A DNA stretch of 64,000 nt from positions 1-64,000 of the forward strand of contig CAKQTC010000006.1 of the NCBI GenBank assembly GCA_934274515.1, given 5' to 3'. Below, piece by piece: positions 44,401 through 51,191 of this stretch. The translations under genes and the position numbers were made by a program. The stretch comes from an uncultured Clostridia bacterium (GTDB taxonomy: Bacteria; Bacillota; Clostridia; Christensenellales; DTU072). Every line of letters begins with the position of its first letter. The first letter of the stretch is position 1. Under the pieces are notes generated by a model. That model saw nothing but the letters and a program-made list of their open reading frames with translations, made no database searches and was not told where the DNA came from.

Positions 44401-47400
44401 GACGTGTCGGTGTATCTCGTGAGCGACGGAACGGGGAATAGAACGTATAAAGCCGTCGTCGGAGGAACGGGCGAGATGAGAAACTACGAGGCGTTGTCGC
44501 TCGTGCCGTGGAGAAACTACGCCGACAGAATAACGATAACCGTTATAGAAAAGGAACTTGCTTCGCTCGGACAAAACGCTTTTGCCGGACTTTTCGCACT
44601 TACTTCGGTAAAATACGAAGCGATAACGGGAGCGTATACGCAAGACAAACGAGTGTTTGCAAACAGCGGCAAAAACGGCGGATTTACGCTTGAAATCGGC
44701 GCGGATACGACAGTTTTGCCGTCGTATTTGTTCTACAACAACACGTATTTGAGAGATATATCGTACGCGCAAGGCGGCGCGCTTAAAGAAATAGGACAAT
44801 ACGCGTTTTACGGTTGTACCGGTTTAGGCGAAATCACCGTTCCCGACACCGTGGCAAGCGTCGGAACGAACGCGTTTGCAAATTGCAGCAACGTAAAAGA
44901 AATTACCGTCGGAAAGAACGTAAAAGACTTGGGGAACAAGGCGTTTTACGACGCGGTTTCTCTTGAAAAACTGAACTATAACGCGGTTAAAGCAAACGAC
45001 GGAACGGGAAATACGGACGTGTTCGGTTCTAGCGGGAAAACACAAGGGTTCGCGCTTGTCGTAAGTGCGGAAACCGTGCGAATACCGGCGTATATATTCT
45101 ACGGAAACGAAAACGTTAAGGAAATAACGTTTGTCGGAAAAACCGCGCTCGCGGAAATAGGCAGGGAAGCGTTCTATAAATGCACAGCAATCGGGTCGAT
45201 AACTTTGCCGTCGTCGTTGGAAACGATAGAAGAGAAAGCGTTTGCCGAAGCGACTATGCTCGGAACGATAAACTTTGCGCAAGGCGAAAGCAGGCTCAAA
45301 AAAATAGGCGCGGAATCGTTTATAAACACCGAGTTTTATCGCAACGCGGATAACTGGAAAGCGGACAATGGCGAAATCAACGAACGAGGCGCACTCATTC
45401 TTGCAAATAAATACTTTATCAAAGCGAAAAGCGGTTTGTCGGGCGAGTATTCGATCCCGACCAACGTCAAAGCGATAGCGAGCGACGCGTTCGGAGATTG
45501 TAACGGACTTGAATTCATTCGCGTGCCGATAACCGTGGAATACATAGGCGAAAACGCGTTTAACGGTTGCGACAGGTTAAAAACGTTGTTTATAGCGAGC
45601 AAGGCGGTTGCAACGGGGCTGGAAAACGATAAATCGTTCGGAGGAATAGCGAAAAACGCATTGCACGTATACGTTACGTCCGCCCTCGTCGAAGACGCCG
45701 CGGTTAAGGTGGGGCTTTACGTCAGAGAGAACTATACGGCAATCGCGGAAAAGGTGGAGTTTAACAAATCGGGCGATTACTACGCATACACCAAAGCCGC
45801 ATGGAATTCGGGCGACGTAAAAGCGTATTTGATCAACGACGAAACGCACCTCGGTTATTACGAGGCGGTTGTTACGGGCGAAGGGAATATGGAAGACTAT
45901 GCGTTAGGCTCGACGCCTTGGAGAGAGTTCGCCGCGACAATAAGCAAAACGACGATAAAGGCAGGGGTCAAAAAAATCGGAGCGCACGCATTCTACGACT
46001 GCTCGTCGCTTGTATCGTTAAGTCTTGCAAAGGGTGTGGAAATCGTAGGCGAAAAAGCGTTTTACGGTTGCGAAAGCCTTGCCGAATTAACCGTTCCTTC
46101 ATCGATAACCGCGCTTGAAAACGGTGCGTTCGGGAATTGTTATTCGCTCAAAAAGATATCTTATATGGCGATTAAGGCTGCCGATTCCGCGGCGGATAAC
46201 GGCGTTTTTGCGAACGCGGGAACGAACGTTGACAACGGGACGGAAGTCACGATAGACAGGTATGTCGAATACGTCCCCGCGTATCTGTTTTACCCGTTAT
46301 CCGACGGAACGGGTACGCCCGATATACGGAGAATAAGTTTCTTGTCGGCGAACAATATCAACAACTGTAAAGAAATCGCGCCCTATGCGTTTGCCGGACT
46401 TAAAAAACTCGGTACGGCGCAATTTGCGACGGGAAATATTCTCGAAAAAATCGGCGAATACGCGTTCTACGGCTGTTCTTCGCTCGAAACAGTCACGCTT
46501 ACCGCAGGAATAAAATACGTCGGTAAATCCGCGTTTAAGGACTGCTACGGAGTGAAAAGCGTTATCTTCGACGCGATAGAGTTTGCCGTAAGCGAAGAGG
46601 GAAACAGAGCGTTTGAAGGGGCAGGGAAGAACGAAGGGTTCGGACTTACCGTTTCGGTAAAAAGCAAAGCGGTGCCGTCGTTCTTGTTTGAAGGCGGTTC
46701 GTATATGAAAACGCTTGAATTCGTGTCGGGCGGAGTATGCGAAAACATAGGCGAAAGAGCGTTTGAAGACTGCTCGTCGCTCGAAACCGCGGTTGTTCCC
46801 GATACGGTAAAAACGATAGGCGCAGGCGCGTTTTCCGGTTGCGTCGCGCTTAAAAATTACACCGCGCCGTTTGTCGGCGGTAAAGCGGAAACCGTGAGGG
46901 CAAGCGCAATAACCGCTTTCGGGTATGTGTTCGGAACGGCGGAAAAACAGGGCGCGACCGCGGTAAGGCAAAATTACGGCGTAGGCTCGACGGTGTATTA
47001 TATTCCCGATAGCGTCAGATACGTCGGAATAACGAAATATATCAATATATACTACGGCACGTTCTCGGGGTGCGGATATATACGCAACGTGTATCTTAAC
47101 GTAAACAACGGCGTGGAAAAAGTCGTAGAGTACGGAAAAGACGAAAGCGGAGAAGAACATATAATAAGTCAAATCGACAACGGCGCATACGTGGAAGCGG
47201 AAGCGTTTTACGACTGCGCGTCATTGACGAGCGTAAACTTCTCGGGTATACTGCAATGGATAGGCAAAAACGCGTTCAAGGGCTGTACCGAACTTATAGA
47301 AGTTACCATTCCCGAAAACGTTAGAGAAATCGCGGCGGGCGCGTTTGAAAACTGTAAAGGGCTTACAACGATAAACTTCAACGCAATCGAATGTGCGGAC

Positions 47401-48312
47401 GCGTTCGAAACAATCGACAAAAAAGCAAGAAGCAACAACGTTTTTGCCGCGGCAGGGGAAAACAAATCGGGAATATCAGTAAGAATAGGCAAATCTGTAA
47501 AGAAAATTCCCGCGTTCCTGTTTGCCGTTTCAAGCGCGAACAACCCCAAAATAGCGGAACTTGCGTTTGCCGACGGTTCGGTTTGCACGAGCATAGGAGA
47601 AAGCGCGTTTCAAGACGCGGGAGCGACCTCGTTCTTGAAAATACACATAGCGGAAAGCGTTACCAAAATAGGTAAAAACGCGTTTGACGGTACGGCGTAT
47701 TACAAAGACGATAACAAATGGCGCGACGGCGTGTTGTATATCGACGAATGTCTTATTAAGGCAGCGCCTAAGGTTTCGACGTACACTTATAATATATTGA
47801 CGGGCACGAGAATAATAGCGGACGACGCGTTTGACGGAACGATACTAACGGGTCTTGTGAAAATCATCGTCGCGGACTCGGTTACGCATATAGGCTCGTA
47901 CGCATTCGCGGAACTTAAAGCCTTGGAAGAAATTACGTTTAACTCCGCGTCTAAACTCGTTTCCATAGGCGAAAGGGCGTTTAGCGGATGCGAGAAACTC
48001 GGTATGGCGAAAAACGACGAAGGCGAAGACGTCGGCATCTATATAAGGAAAAACGTAAACGTAATCGGAGCATACGCGTTTTACGCGTGTGATAATCTCG
48101 GTAAAGTATGGATAGACAGCGAAGCGATATCCGAAGAGTTACGACAAAACACTTACGATTGCTGCGGCGGAATTTTGACTAACGCCAAGATATTGTATAT
48201 AAACACGAGTATAGCCAAGATAGGGTCGTATCTCGGAGAAACGAATAATTACGAAACCGGCACGCCCATCGGCGGATATAAGAAGTTCATAAGACGAGAA
48301 ACAACGAAATAA
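38449..48312 (+). CDS. Giant BspA-like leucine-rich-repeat lipoprotein
   Basis: 3287 residues from the ATG at 38449; the frame also opens at a TTG at 38395 inside the promoter, which is unlikely. Lipoprotein signal (MKNKKTIYIAFALLLLFAVT, lipobox MAAC). Two or three Listeria-Bacteroides-type repeats follow (VKFYVDGK...VYAVYEKN; VEFYADNV...DAIYTAK; YGWFLDDKC...VYAKW, up to about residue 340). The rest is dozens of BspA LRR_5 repeats (IG..AF.GC..L..I..P..V..I), broken by spacer modules of the PWR..A..I type. There is no sortase signal; anchoring is by lipid. Probably an adhesin; ligand unknown. Many antisense frames across it are shadows. Confidence 0.9.
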   Translation: MKNKKTIYIAFALLLLFAVTAMAACSSDLITVKFYVDGKLFVAKTVEKGGSLDDVPEVPVKDGYKASWSVNRFDEINEDMSVYAVYEKNIYTVEFYADNVLIKSVTEKKGKIITDIPLVPEKEGYDGEWSITLFNGINTDTRVDAIYTAKGIYVNFYRFSYEFTQKDVEVGAKVPIGTYYVKADDEYVLTTDAKFVSGKKYYVKERELYALKKVSAAGIVEVPVLPTVKGRNVKWRKLVRTANGEEFYSFVPNGITQSEEVVAYEYATLELVDPIDGTVTKMDVDLDEKIIEPEPDKNKTDYFFYGWFLDDKCKTKAEFPRGFDKNTTVYAKWISNKSTVGLKIDKNVVVGYDGTESEVFIPHINKDADGKNYEVTEIADGAFRGNRTIRAVHFPFTMEKIGVEAFADNDNLATANFPDGCNVKILSAGAFKATSVTAMEVSDETVEIGEGCFADCAKLVEIKGTGDSAVTEIAKNAFFGCVALDFVAIPETVTKIQEQAFYGATVAKITFNDETVVKYIGGAAFYECGAFTGISAINAEYIGKNAFFGCTSMEKVTFVAGSETEVIGEKRSEFIYDVTFAAGNGKIAGGALKKINTVKNITIAEGIWSIADEGFALDSSLTASEAELTVTLPETLIEIGKKAFSGRTDLKKIVLPDGLSKIGDYAFYGLKRLAEITAGSGTKFTEVGRDVFGETEWFEGFDGVAIIGKTVFGVSEAYCRSKDYTYVKSEDMGFAETVAPYAFYRNDALTGVELGQRIISVGEYAFASCDALKIFRFNSSAGFGSERTVGENALNGLSALEELLIYDDIKARDTFGGISTAQTVRLEYTGRNAVVGREFLSVFDSVKEFYVGNGFVRIENQAFVMAEKLEKVKLGKDVSIIGDKAFEAISSLTSLDITECAALINIGARAFYGTSVTNEEGTPFVFPATTRVIDAEAFGGARLTDIEFGEGLQFIGAAAFSDNRNLKRAVIPTGTESIDEYAFRNCNLIEFTLPESVKKIGRGILVGNDNFRAITVSRDLSVSDMFSKEENGAIVRDVPLNFREATVLKGEIGDKQFFGITSLQNVTVTQGVTAIGKSAFEGCKELLNVDVPSTVKNVGDRAFALCVNLLSVRFDKENGSLETMGKEIFSGNVSLGYVSLPNTVRNVDFTGIFDGCKMLNTVNLPETVTVIGDYAYRNCASLIAPSVHDRVTKIGVSAFEGCENVDFDDVRFDLLAHIGERAFANCSSMHGLKAEKAEYIGKDAFVGTKSLNEITVSGNKVSYYTDSEASVETVNVTGDPTENAFDGCTGIKTIVFYGEDGKAIRTAISAINTDEVTIFVAEKAYADLADKAYLNPTSATSFDYSYDENTRTAKITGIKSGNQKVAYLPSVVEKGKDKYTITAIGASAFNGNGTLEKVIIPAEITVVEGNAFYACEKLISVRFETGSRVTQIGSSAFASCKKLTQMIFPSSLTRIEEEAFNMCGELKNITFYANSKLSYIGKSAFNDAVSLEKVALTSEIKDIGQNAFAGCISLKTFDFGKKAAINSVPAALFLGCRALGEVEIPEGVTTIGKNAFKNCVALKAINVPDATTRIESGAFGSSGIASVAFGRKLASIGDEAFKSCNNLIEAIIPDTVTVIGKQAFADCAALTAIAIGERTEIIGEGAFYNARKLVRVAYNAVRANNLTVGVNAFYGAGTNTSTGSGITFTVGANVERIPAFLFATADTDNAPDVRIIYFDGTSSCEEIGEMAFVGLKTLKSIDLPVSLLKIGKSVFKGTDGLEVSFELAAVTAGFEDGWNDGLTAQPVFGKNNRISGDYSYVERFGKAYLTKYNGDATEVTVPDTIERLPVADVGAAFERNETVTKIIVPNGADRAGSFYGCISLGSIVLPENISYISSSAFKGCASLDNVVIPASVERIGEDAFYGCEKLETVYICGDTVAEMAARGNHESKISENAVNYYFAKGITARPDSEIYGKIPDEETETSGYVAYTKLFWTSERDVGKDVSVYLVSDGTGNRTYKAVVGGTGEMRNYEALSLVPWRNYADRITITVIEKELASLGQNAFAGLFALTSVKYEAITGAYTQDKRVFANSGKNGGFTLEIGADTTVLPSYLFYNNTYLRDISYAQGGALKEIGQYAFYGCTGLGEITVPDTVASVGTNAFANCSNVKEITVGKNVKDLGNKAFYDAVSLEKLNYNAVKANDGTGNTDVFGSSGKTQGFALVVSAETVRIPAYIFYGNENVKEITFVGKTALAEIGREAFYKCTAIGSITLPSSLETIEEKAFAEATMLGTINFAQGESRLKKIGAESFINTEFYRNADNWKADNGEINERGALILANKYFIKAKSGLSGEYSIPTNVKAIASDAFGDCNGLEFIRVPITVEYIGENAFNGCDRLKTLFIASKAVATGLENDKSFGGIAKNALHVYVTSALVEDAAVKVGLYVRENYTAIAEKVEFNKSGDYYAYTKAAWNSGDVKAYLINDETHLGYYEAVVTGEGNMEDYALGSTPWREFAATISKTTIKAGVKKIGAHAFYDCSSLVSLSLAKGVEIVGEKAFYGCESLAELTVPSSITALENGAFGNCYSLKKISYMAIKAADSAADNGVFANAGTNVDNGTEVTIDRYVEYVPAYLFYPLSDGTGTPDIRRISFLSANNINNCKEIAPYAFAGLKKLGTAQFATGNILEKIGEYAFYGCSSLETVTLTAGIKYVGKSAFKDCYGVKSVIFDAIEFAVSEEGNRAFEGAGKNEGFGLTVSVKSKAVPSFLFEGGSYMKTLEFVSGGVCENIGERAFEDCSSLETAVVPDTVKTIGAGAFSGCVALKNYTAPFVGGKAETVRASAITAFGYVFGTAEKQGATAVRQNYGVGSTVYYIPDSVRYVGITKYINIYYGTFSGCGYIRNVYLNVNNGVEKVVEYGKDESGEEHIISQIDNGAYVEAEAFYDCASLTSVNFSGILQWIGKNAFKGCTELIEVTIPENVREIAAGAFENCKGLTTINFNAIECADAFETIDKKARSNNVFAAAGENKSGISVRIGKSVKKIPAFLFAVSSANNPKIAELAFADGSVCTSIGESAFQDAGATSFLKIHIAESVTKIGKNAFDGTAYYKDDNKWRDGVLYIDECLIKAAPKVSTYTYNILTGTRIIADDAFDGTILTGLVKIIVADSVTHIGSYAFAELKALEEITFNSASKLVSIGERAFSGCEKLGMAKNDEGEDVGIYIRKNVNVIGAYAFYACDNLGKVWIDSEAISEELRQNTYDCCGGILTNAKILYINTSIAKIGSYLGETNNYETGTPIGGYKKFIRRETTK

Positions 48313-48353
48313 TCTACGTTAATAAAGAAATAATATTTTTTGGGAGCAGATAA

Positions 48354-49346
48354 ATGAAAACCTACAAAACAAACGGCGACGGAAAACTGGAAGTCGAAGT
48401 AAGCGAACCTATCGAAACGGATAAAATTAAGGTGAGAATAACTCACGTTATGCCGGGATATACAGACGTAAACATCTTCGGCGGCGATTCGTCAACGACT
48501 TATCCGTTTATAATCGGACACAGCGCAATCGGAGTGATTAGCGACGATAGACCCGAATACGGGCTAAAACGCGGAACTAAAGTAATTCTAAACCCGTTCG
48601 TCACGGACGAAAACGTAGAAAGGCTTAACTGGGAAGAAAACGTTTCCACGAAAGGCGTGGACGAAGACGGCTTTTTACGGGAGTTCGTGTTCGTGGATAA
48701 AGAGCAAATCGTCCCGTTCCCCGAAGACGTGGACGAAGAAGAAGCGATATTTACCGAAAAAATCGCGTTTGCACTAAAAGCGCTTAACAGTTTTCAAGTG
48801 GAAAAAGGCGAATATATCGTTATAATCGGCGGAGATACCGTCTGTAACGTCATAGCGCAACTTGCTATCTATTTCCAACTTATTCCTATTATGATAGACA
48901 GCAACGCAAGCAACCTCGCACGAGCGGAAAAATGCGGCATCTATTATACGATAGACGAAACGAAAGACGCTCCGCTCGAAAAAGTAGCGGAAATAACTTG
49001 CGGCAGAATGGCGGAAAACACCGTAATTTCAATGAACCCCGAACTTACCGCGGCGTTTGTGTTCCCGATGACGAAAATCGGCGGGAAATGCGTAATAATG
49101 TGCGAAAATAAAATAGTTAAGTCGTTTGAAGCGGACGTGAGCGCGATATCTCGCCGCAGATTGCGCGTTCGAGGAATAAACAACGGCGCAAGCGAGTTCG
49201 ATTCCGCAGTCAATATCCTAGCACAGAAAATATTAAAATTCGACGGGTTTATCGATAAAACGGTCGAAATCAAAGACGCCGAAATCTTGTTGCGAGAATT
49301 GAAATCCAACCCGGAAAGATATTTTAACCCGATAATTAAGTTGTAG
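48354..49346 (+). CDS. MDR-superfamily dehydrogenase lacking the zinc ligands
   Basis: 330 residues. Medium-chain dehydrogenase layout: N-terminal GroES-like part (VRITHVMPGYTDVNIFGGDS, IIGHSAIGVI) and a Rossmann domain (YIVIIGGDTVCNVIAQLAIYF, then MIDSNASNLARAEKCGIYYTID). The catalytic Cys of CGSD is replaced (GYTDV), GHE reads GHS, and the four-Cys structural zinc loop is missing. A reductase of the TarJ/sorbitol-dehydrogenase-like type that works without zinc is possible. SD GGGAG. The end overlaps the convergent murC end by 11 bases. Confidence 0.7.
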   Translation: MKTYKTNGDGKLEVEVSEPIETDKIKVRITHVMPGYTDVNIFGGDSSTTYPFIIGHSAIGVISDDRPEYGLKRGTKVILNPFVTDENVERLNWEENVSTKGVDEDGFLREFVFVDKEQIVPFPEDVDEEEAIFTEKIAFALKALNSFQVEKGEYIVIIGGDTVCNVIAQLAIYFQLIPIMIDSNASNLARAEKCGIYYTIDETKDAPLEKVAEITCGRMAENTVISMNPELTAAFVFPMTKIGGKCVIMCENKIVKSFEADVSAISRRRLRVRGINNGASEFDSAVNILAQKILKFDGFIDKTVEIKDAEILLRELKSNPERYFNPIIKL

Positions 49347-50685
49347 GAACTATTATCTTAGATAAATCTACGACGTCACCCGCGCCGACAATGAGAATAA
49401 TCTCGTCGGGCGCGGTTTTTTTGTAAAGAAGAGCAGCGGCTTCCACAAGGTCGGAGGCATAGTATTTTTCTTTGTTTTTACATTCGCGGAACAACGCAAG
49501 CGCGCTCATCCCGTCCGACGGAGTTTCGCGCGCGGCATACTCTTTCATTATTATTAACCTGTCGCAACCCGATAATGCCGATATAAACTCTTGTTTTAGA
49601 CGCGCCGTACGACTGAAAGTGTGCGGTTGAAACACGACGGTGACAAACTTCTTTCCTAGCGATCGAGCCGTTTCCAAAGCGGAAAGTATCTCCGTAGGAT
49701 GATGAGCATAGTCAACGTATACGGGATTGTTTTCAAAAATTCCTACATACTGAAATCGCCGTTTTACCCCGGAAAACCGCATAAGCGCCCGTTTAATAAC
49801 TTCGCTTTTTATCCCGATAGACGCACATACGGCGACCGCCGCCAACGCGTCCAAAAGATTACACTTACCGGGAACTGAAAGTTTGATGTCGCAGAAAGGA
49901 ACACCGAAACGCAGGATACGGAACCCGTAACAGCCGTTATCGTCGACTGTTACGTCAATCGCACGATAGTCGCAATTCGCGGACAAACCGAAAGTAATCG
50001 GCGAAAAAGGTTTTTGTCTGAGTTTGTAATATTCGCCGTCGCCGACGATTTTTAATCCGCGCGAAGAAGATAAAAAATCATCGAAAGCGTCGAAAACGTC
50101 GCTTTTGTCGCGATAGGTGTCCGGGTGGTCCACTTCGGCATTAAGAACGACCGCAACGGACGGGGAAAGCGAGAGCATACTGCGTTTGTATTCGCACGCC
50201 TCGGTAAGCAGATAATCGTCGCCCGAATAGTAGAACGCGCCTAAGTCGTTGCTCGTTCCGCCGATATGAGCGTAAAAGTCGAGTTCGTTTTCTTTCATAA
50301 TCACCGCGCACATGGAAGTAACCGTGGTTTTGCCGTGAGTTCCGCCTATCGCTATTACGGAGCGGAAAAATTCGCTTAGGTACGGTAAAAACGAATGTCG
50401 TTCCAGACAGGGAATACCGCTCGAACGCAAATAGAGAAGTTCCGGGTCGGACGAATGAACGGCGGAAGAGTAAACGGCGAGATCGACTTCGCCGATTTGC
50501 GTCGGGTCGAACCCCACGTTTATTCGTACGCCTTCTTCGATTAGGGAAACGACGGTGTCGGAAAAAACGCTGTCGGTACCCGATACTTCGTACCCTTTGC
50601 TAAGGAAAAATCTTGCAAGCGACGACATACTTACGCCGCCTACGCCGAGAAACCGAATTTTTTTCACCGATGAAAAATCTAACAT
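49336..50685 (-). CDS. murC: UDP-N-acetylmuramate-L-alanine ligase
   Basis: 449 residues. N-terminal Rossmann (IRFLGVGGVSMSSLARFFLS), ATP loop GGTHGKTTVTSM, central EACEYKRSMLSLSP and NAEVDHPD, and C-terminal VDYAHHPTEI are all MurC signatures. It adds the first residue of the peptidoglycan stem peptide. No SD: a TATAAT on the minus strand ends 5 nt before the ATG. Divergent from rpmE. Confidence 0.96.
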   Translation of the reverse strand: MLDFSSVKKIRFLGVGGVSMSSLARFFLSKGYEVSGTDSVFSDTVVSLIEEGVRINVGFDPTQIGEVDLAVYSSAVHSSDPELLYLRSSGIPCLERHSFLPYLSEFFRSVIAIGGTHGKTTVTSMCAVIMKENELDFYAHIGGTSNDLGAFYYSGDDYLLTEACEYKRSMLSLSPSVAVVLNAEVDHPDTYRDKSDVFDAFDDFLSSSRGLKIVGDGEYYKLRQKPFSPITFGLSANCDYRAIDVTVDDNGCYGFRILRFGVPFCDIKLSVPGKCNLLDALAAVAVCASIGIKSEVIKRALMRFSGVKRRFQYVGIFENNPVYVDYAHHPTEILSALETARSLGKKFVTVVFQPHTFSRTARLKQEFISALSGCDRLIIMKEYAARETPSDGMSALALFRECKNKEKYYASDLVEAAALLYKKTAPDEIILIVGAGDVVDLSKIIVPTT

Positions 50686-50690
50686 AAAAT

Positions 50691-50696
50691 ATTATA
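50691..50696 (-). promoter_or_regulatory. -10 element of murC, leaderless
   Basis: Minus-strand TATAAT at 50691-50696 with the ATG (50685) after 5 nt. A TTGAAC lies about 20 bp further upstream, a long spacer. Confidence 0.5.
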
Positions 50697-50726
50697 TGCT
50701 GCGAGTTAAAATAAGTGTTCAAACGG

Positions 50727-50755
50727 TTGACACGAAAGCAATTTTTATATATAAT
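50727..50755 (+). promoter_or_regulatory. Consensus promoter of rpmE
   Basis: TTGACA (50727-50732), 17-bp spacer, TATAAT (50750-50755), then a leader of roughly 45 nt. Confidence 0.88.
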
Positions 50756-50808
50756 TAGCGTACTGTTTAATGTAAACGAAGAAATTAATGCAAAATTCGA
50801 GGTGAAAA

Positions 50809-51024
50809 ATGCAAAAAGATATTCAACCTAAGTACCAAATAGTTGACGTAACTTGTGCTTGCGGAGCGAAATTCAAAATCGGCACGACCAAACCCGTCGA
50901 TTCTTTGAGAGTAGATATTTGCTCGCAATGCCATCCTTTCTATACCGGAAAACAAAAGACCGTTCAAAGCGGCGGTAGGGTAGAACGCTTCAATAAGAAA
51001 TTCGGAGCAAACGCGCTTAAATAA
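50809..51024 (+). CDS. rpmE: 50S ribosomal protein L31, zinc type
   Basis: 71 residues. Zinc-binding Cys are present (VTCACGAKF and DICSQCHPFYTGKQK), so this is the C+ form that stores zinc in the large subunit. GAGG SD before the ATG. Closed by its own terminator. Confidence 0.96.
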   Translation: MQKDIQPKYQIVDVTCACGAKFKIGTTKPVDSLRVDICSQCHPFYTGKQKTVQSGGRVERFNKKFGANALK

Positions 51025-51080
51025 TTAAACGCGATTTGACGGCTGTGTTTCGGGCTGTAAAAACGTAAACGTGAAGCATT

Positions 51081-51105
51081 AATATCCCCGTCGGGATATT
51101 TTTGT
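51081..51105 (+). terminator. Terminator of rpmE
   Basis: AATATCCC pairs with GGGATATT around CGTC, followed by TTTTGTTTT. Confidence 0.85.
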
Positions 51106-51129
51106 TTTATAAAGGAAGGAATTAAGCCT

Positions 51130-51168
51130 ATGCAAGAAATCGGCAAAAACCGAACTTTTTGCGTATAA
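51130..51168 (+). other. Possible 12-codon upstream ORF
   Basis: An ATG with AAGGAAGG about 10 nt before it opens MQEIGKNRTFCV and a stop, 23 nt ahead of the DUF1385-PrmC start. It could be a leader peptide or chance. Confidence 0.2.
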
Positions 51169-51191
51169 AACGACACTTTTGGAGATAGTTA

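Noticed and set aside
38449..48312. CRISPR-like repetition in the giant gene
   Set aside because: The repeats are coding LRR units of variable DNA sequence and spacing, not identical direct repeats with unique spacers. No array is present in the window.
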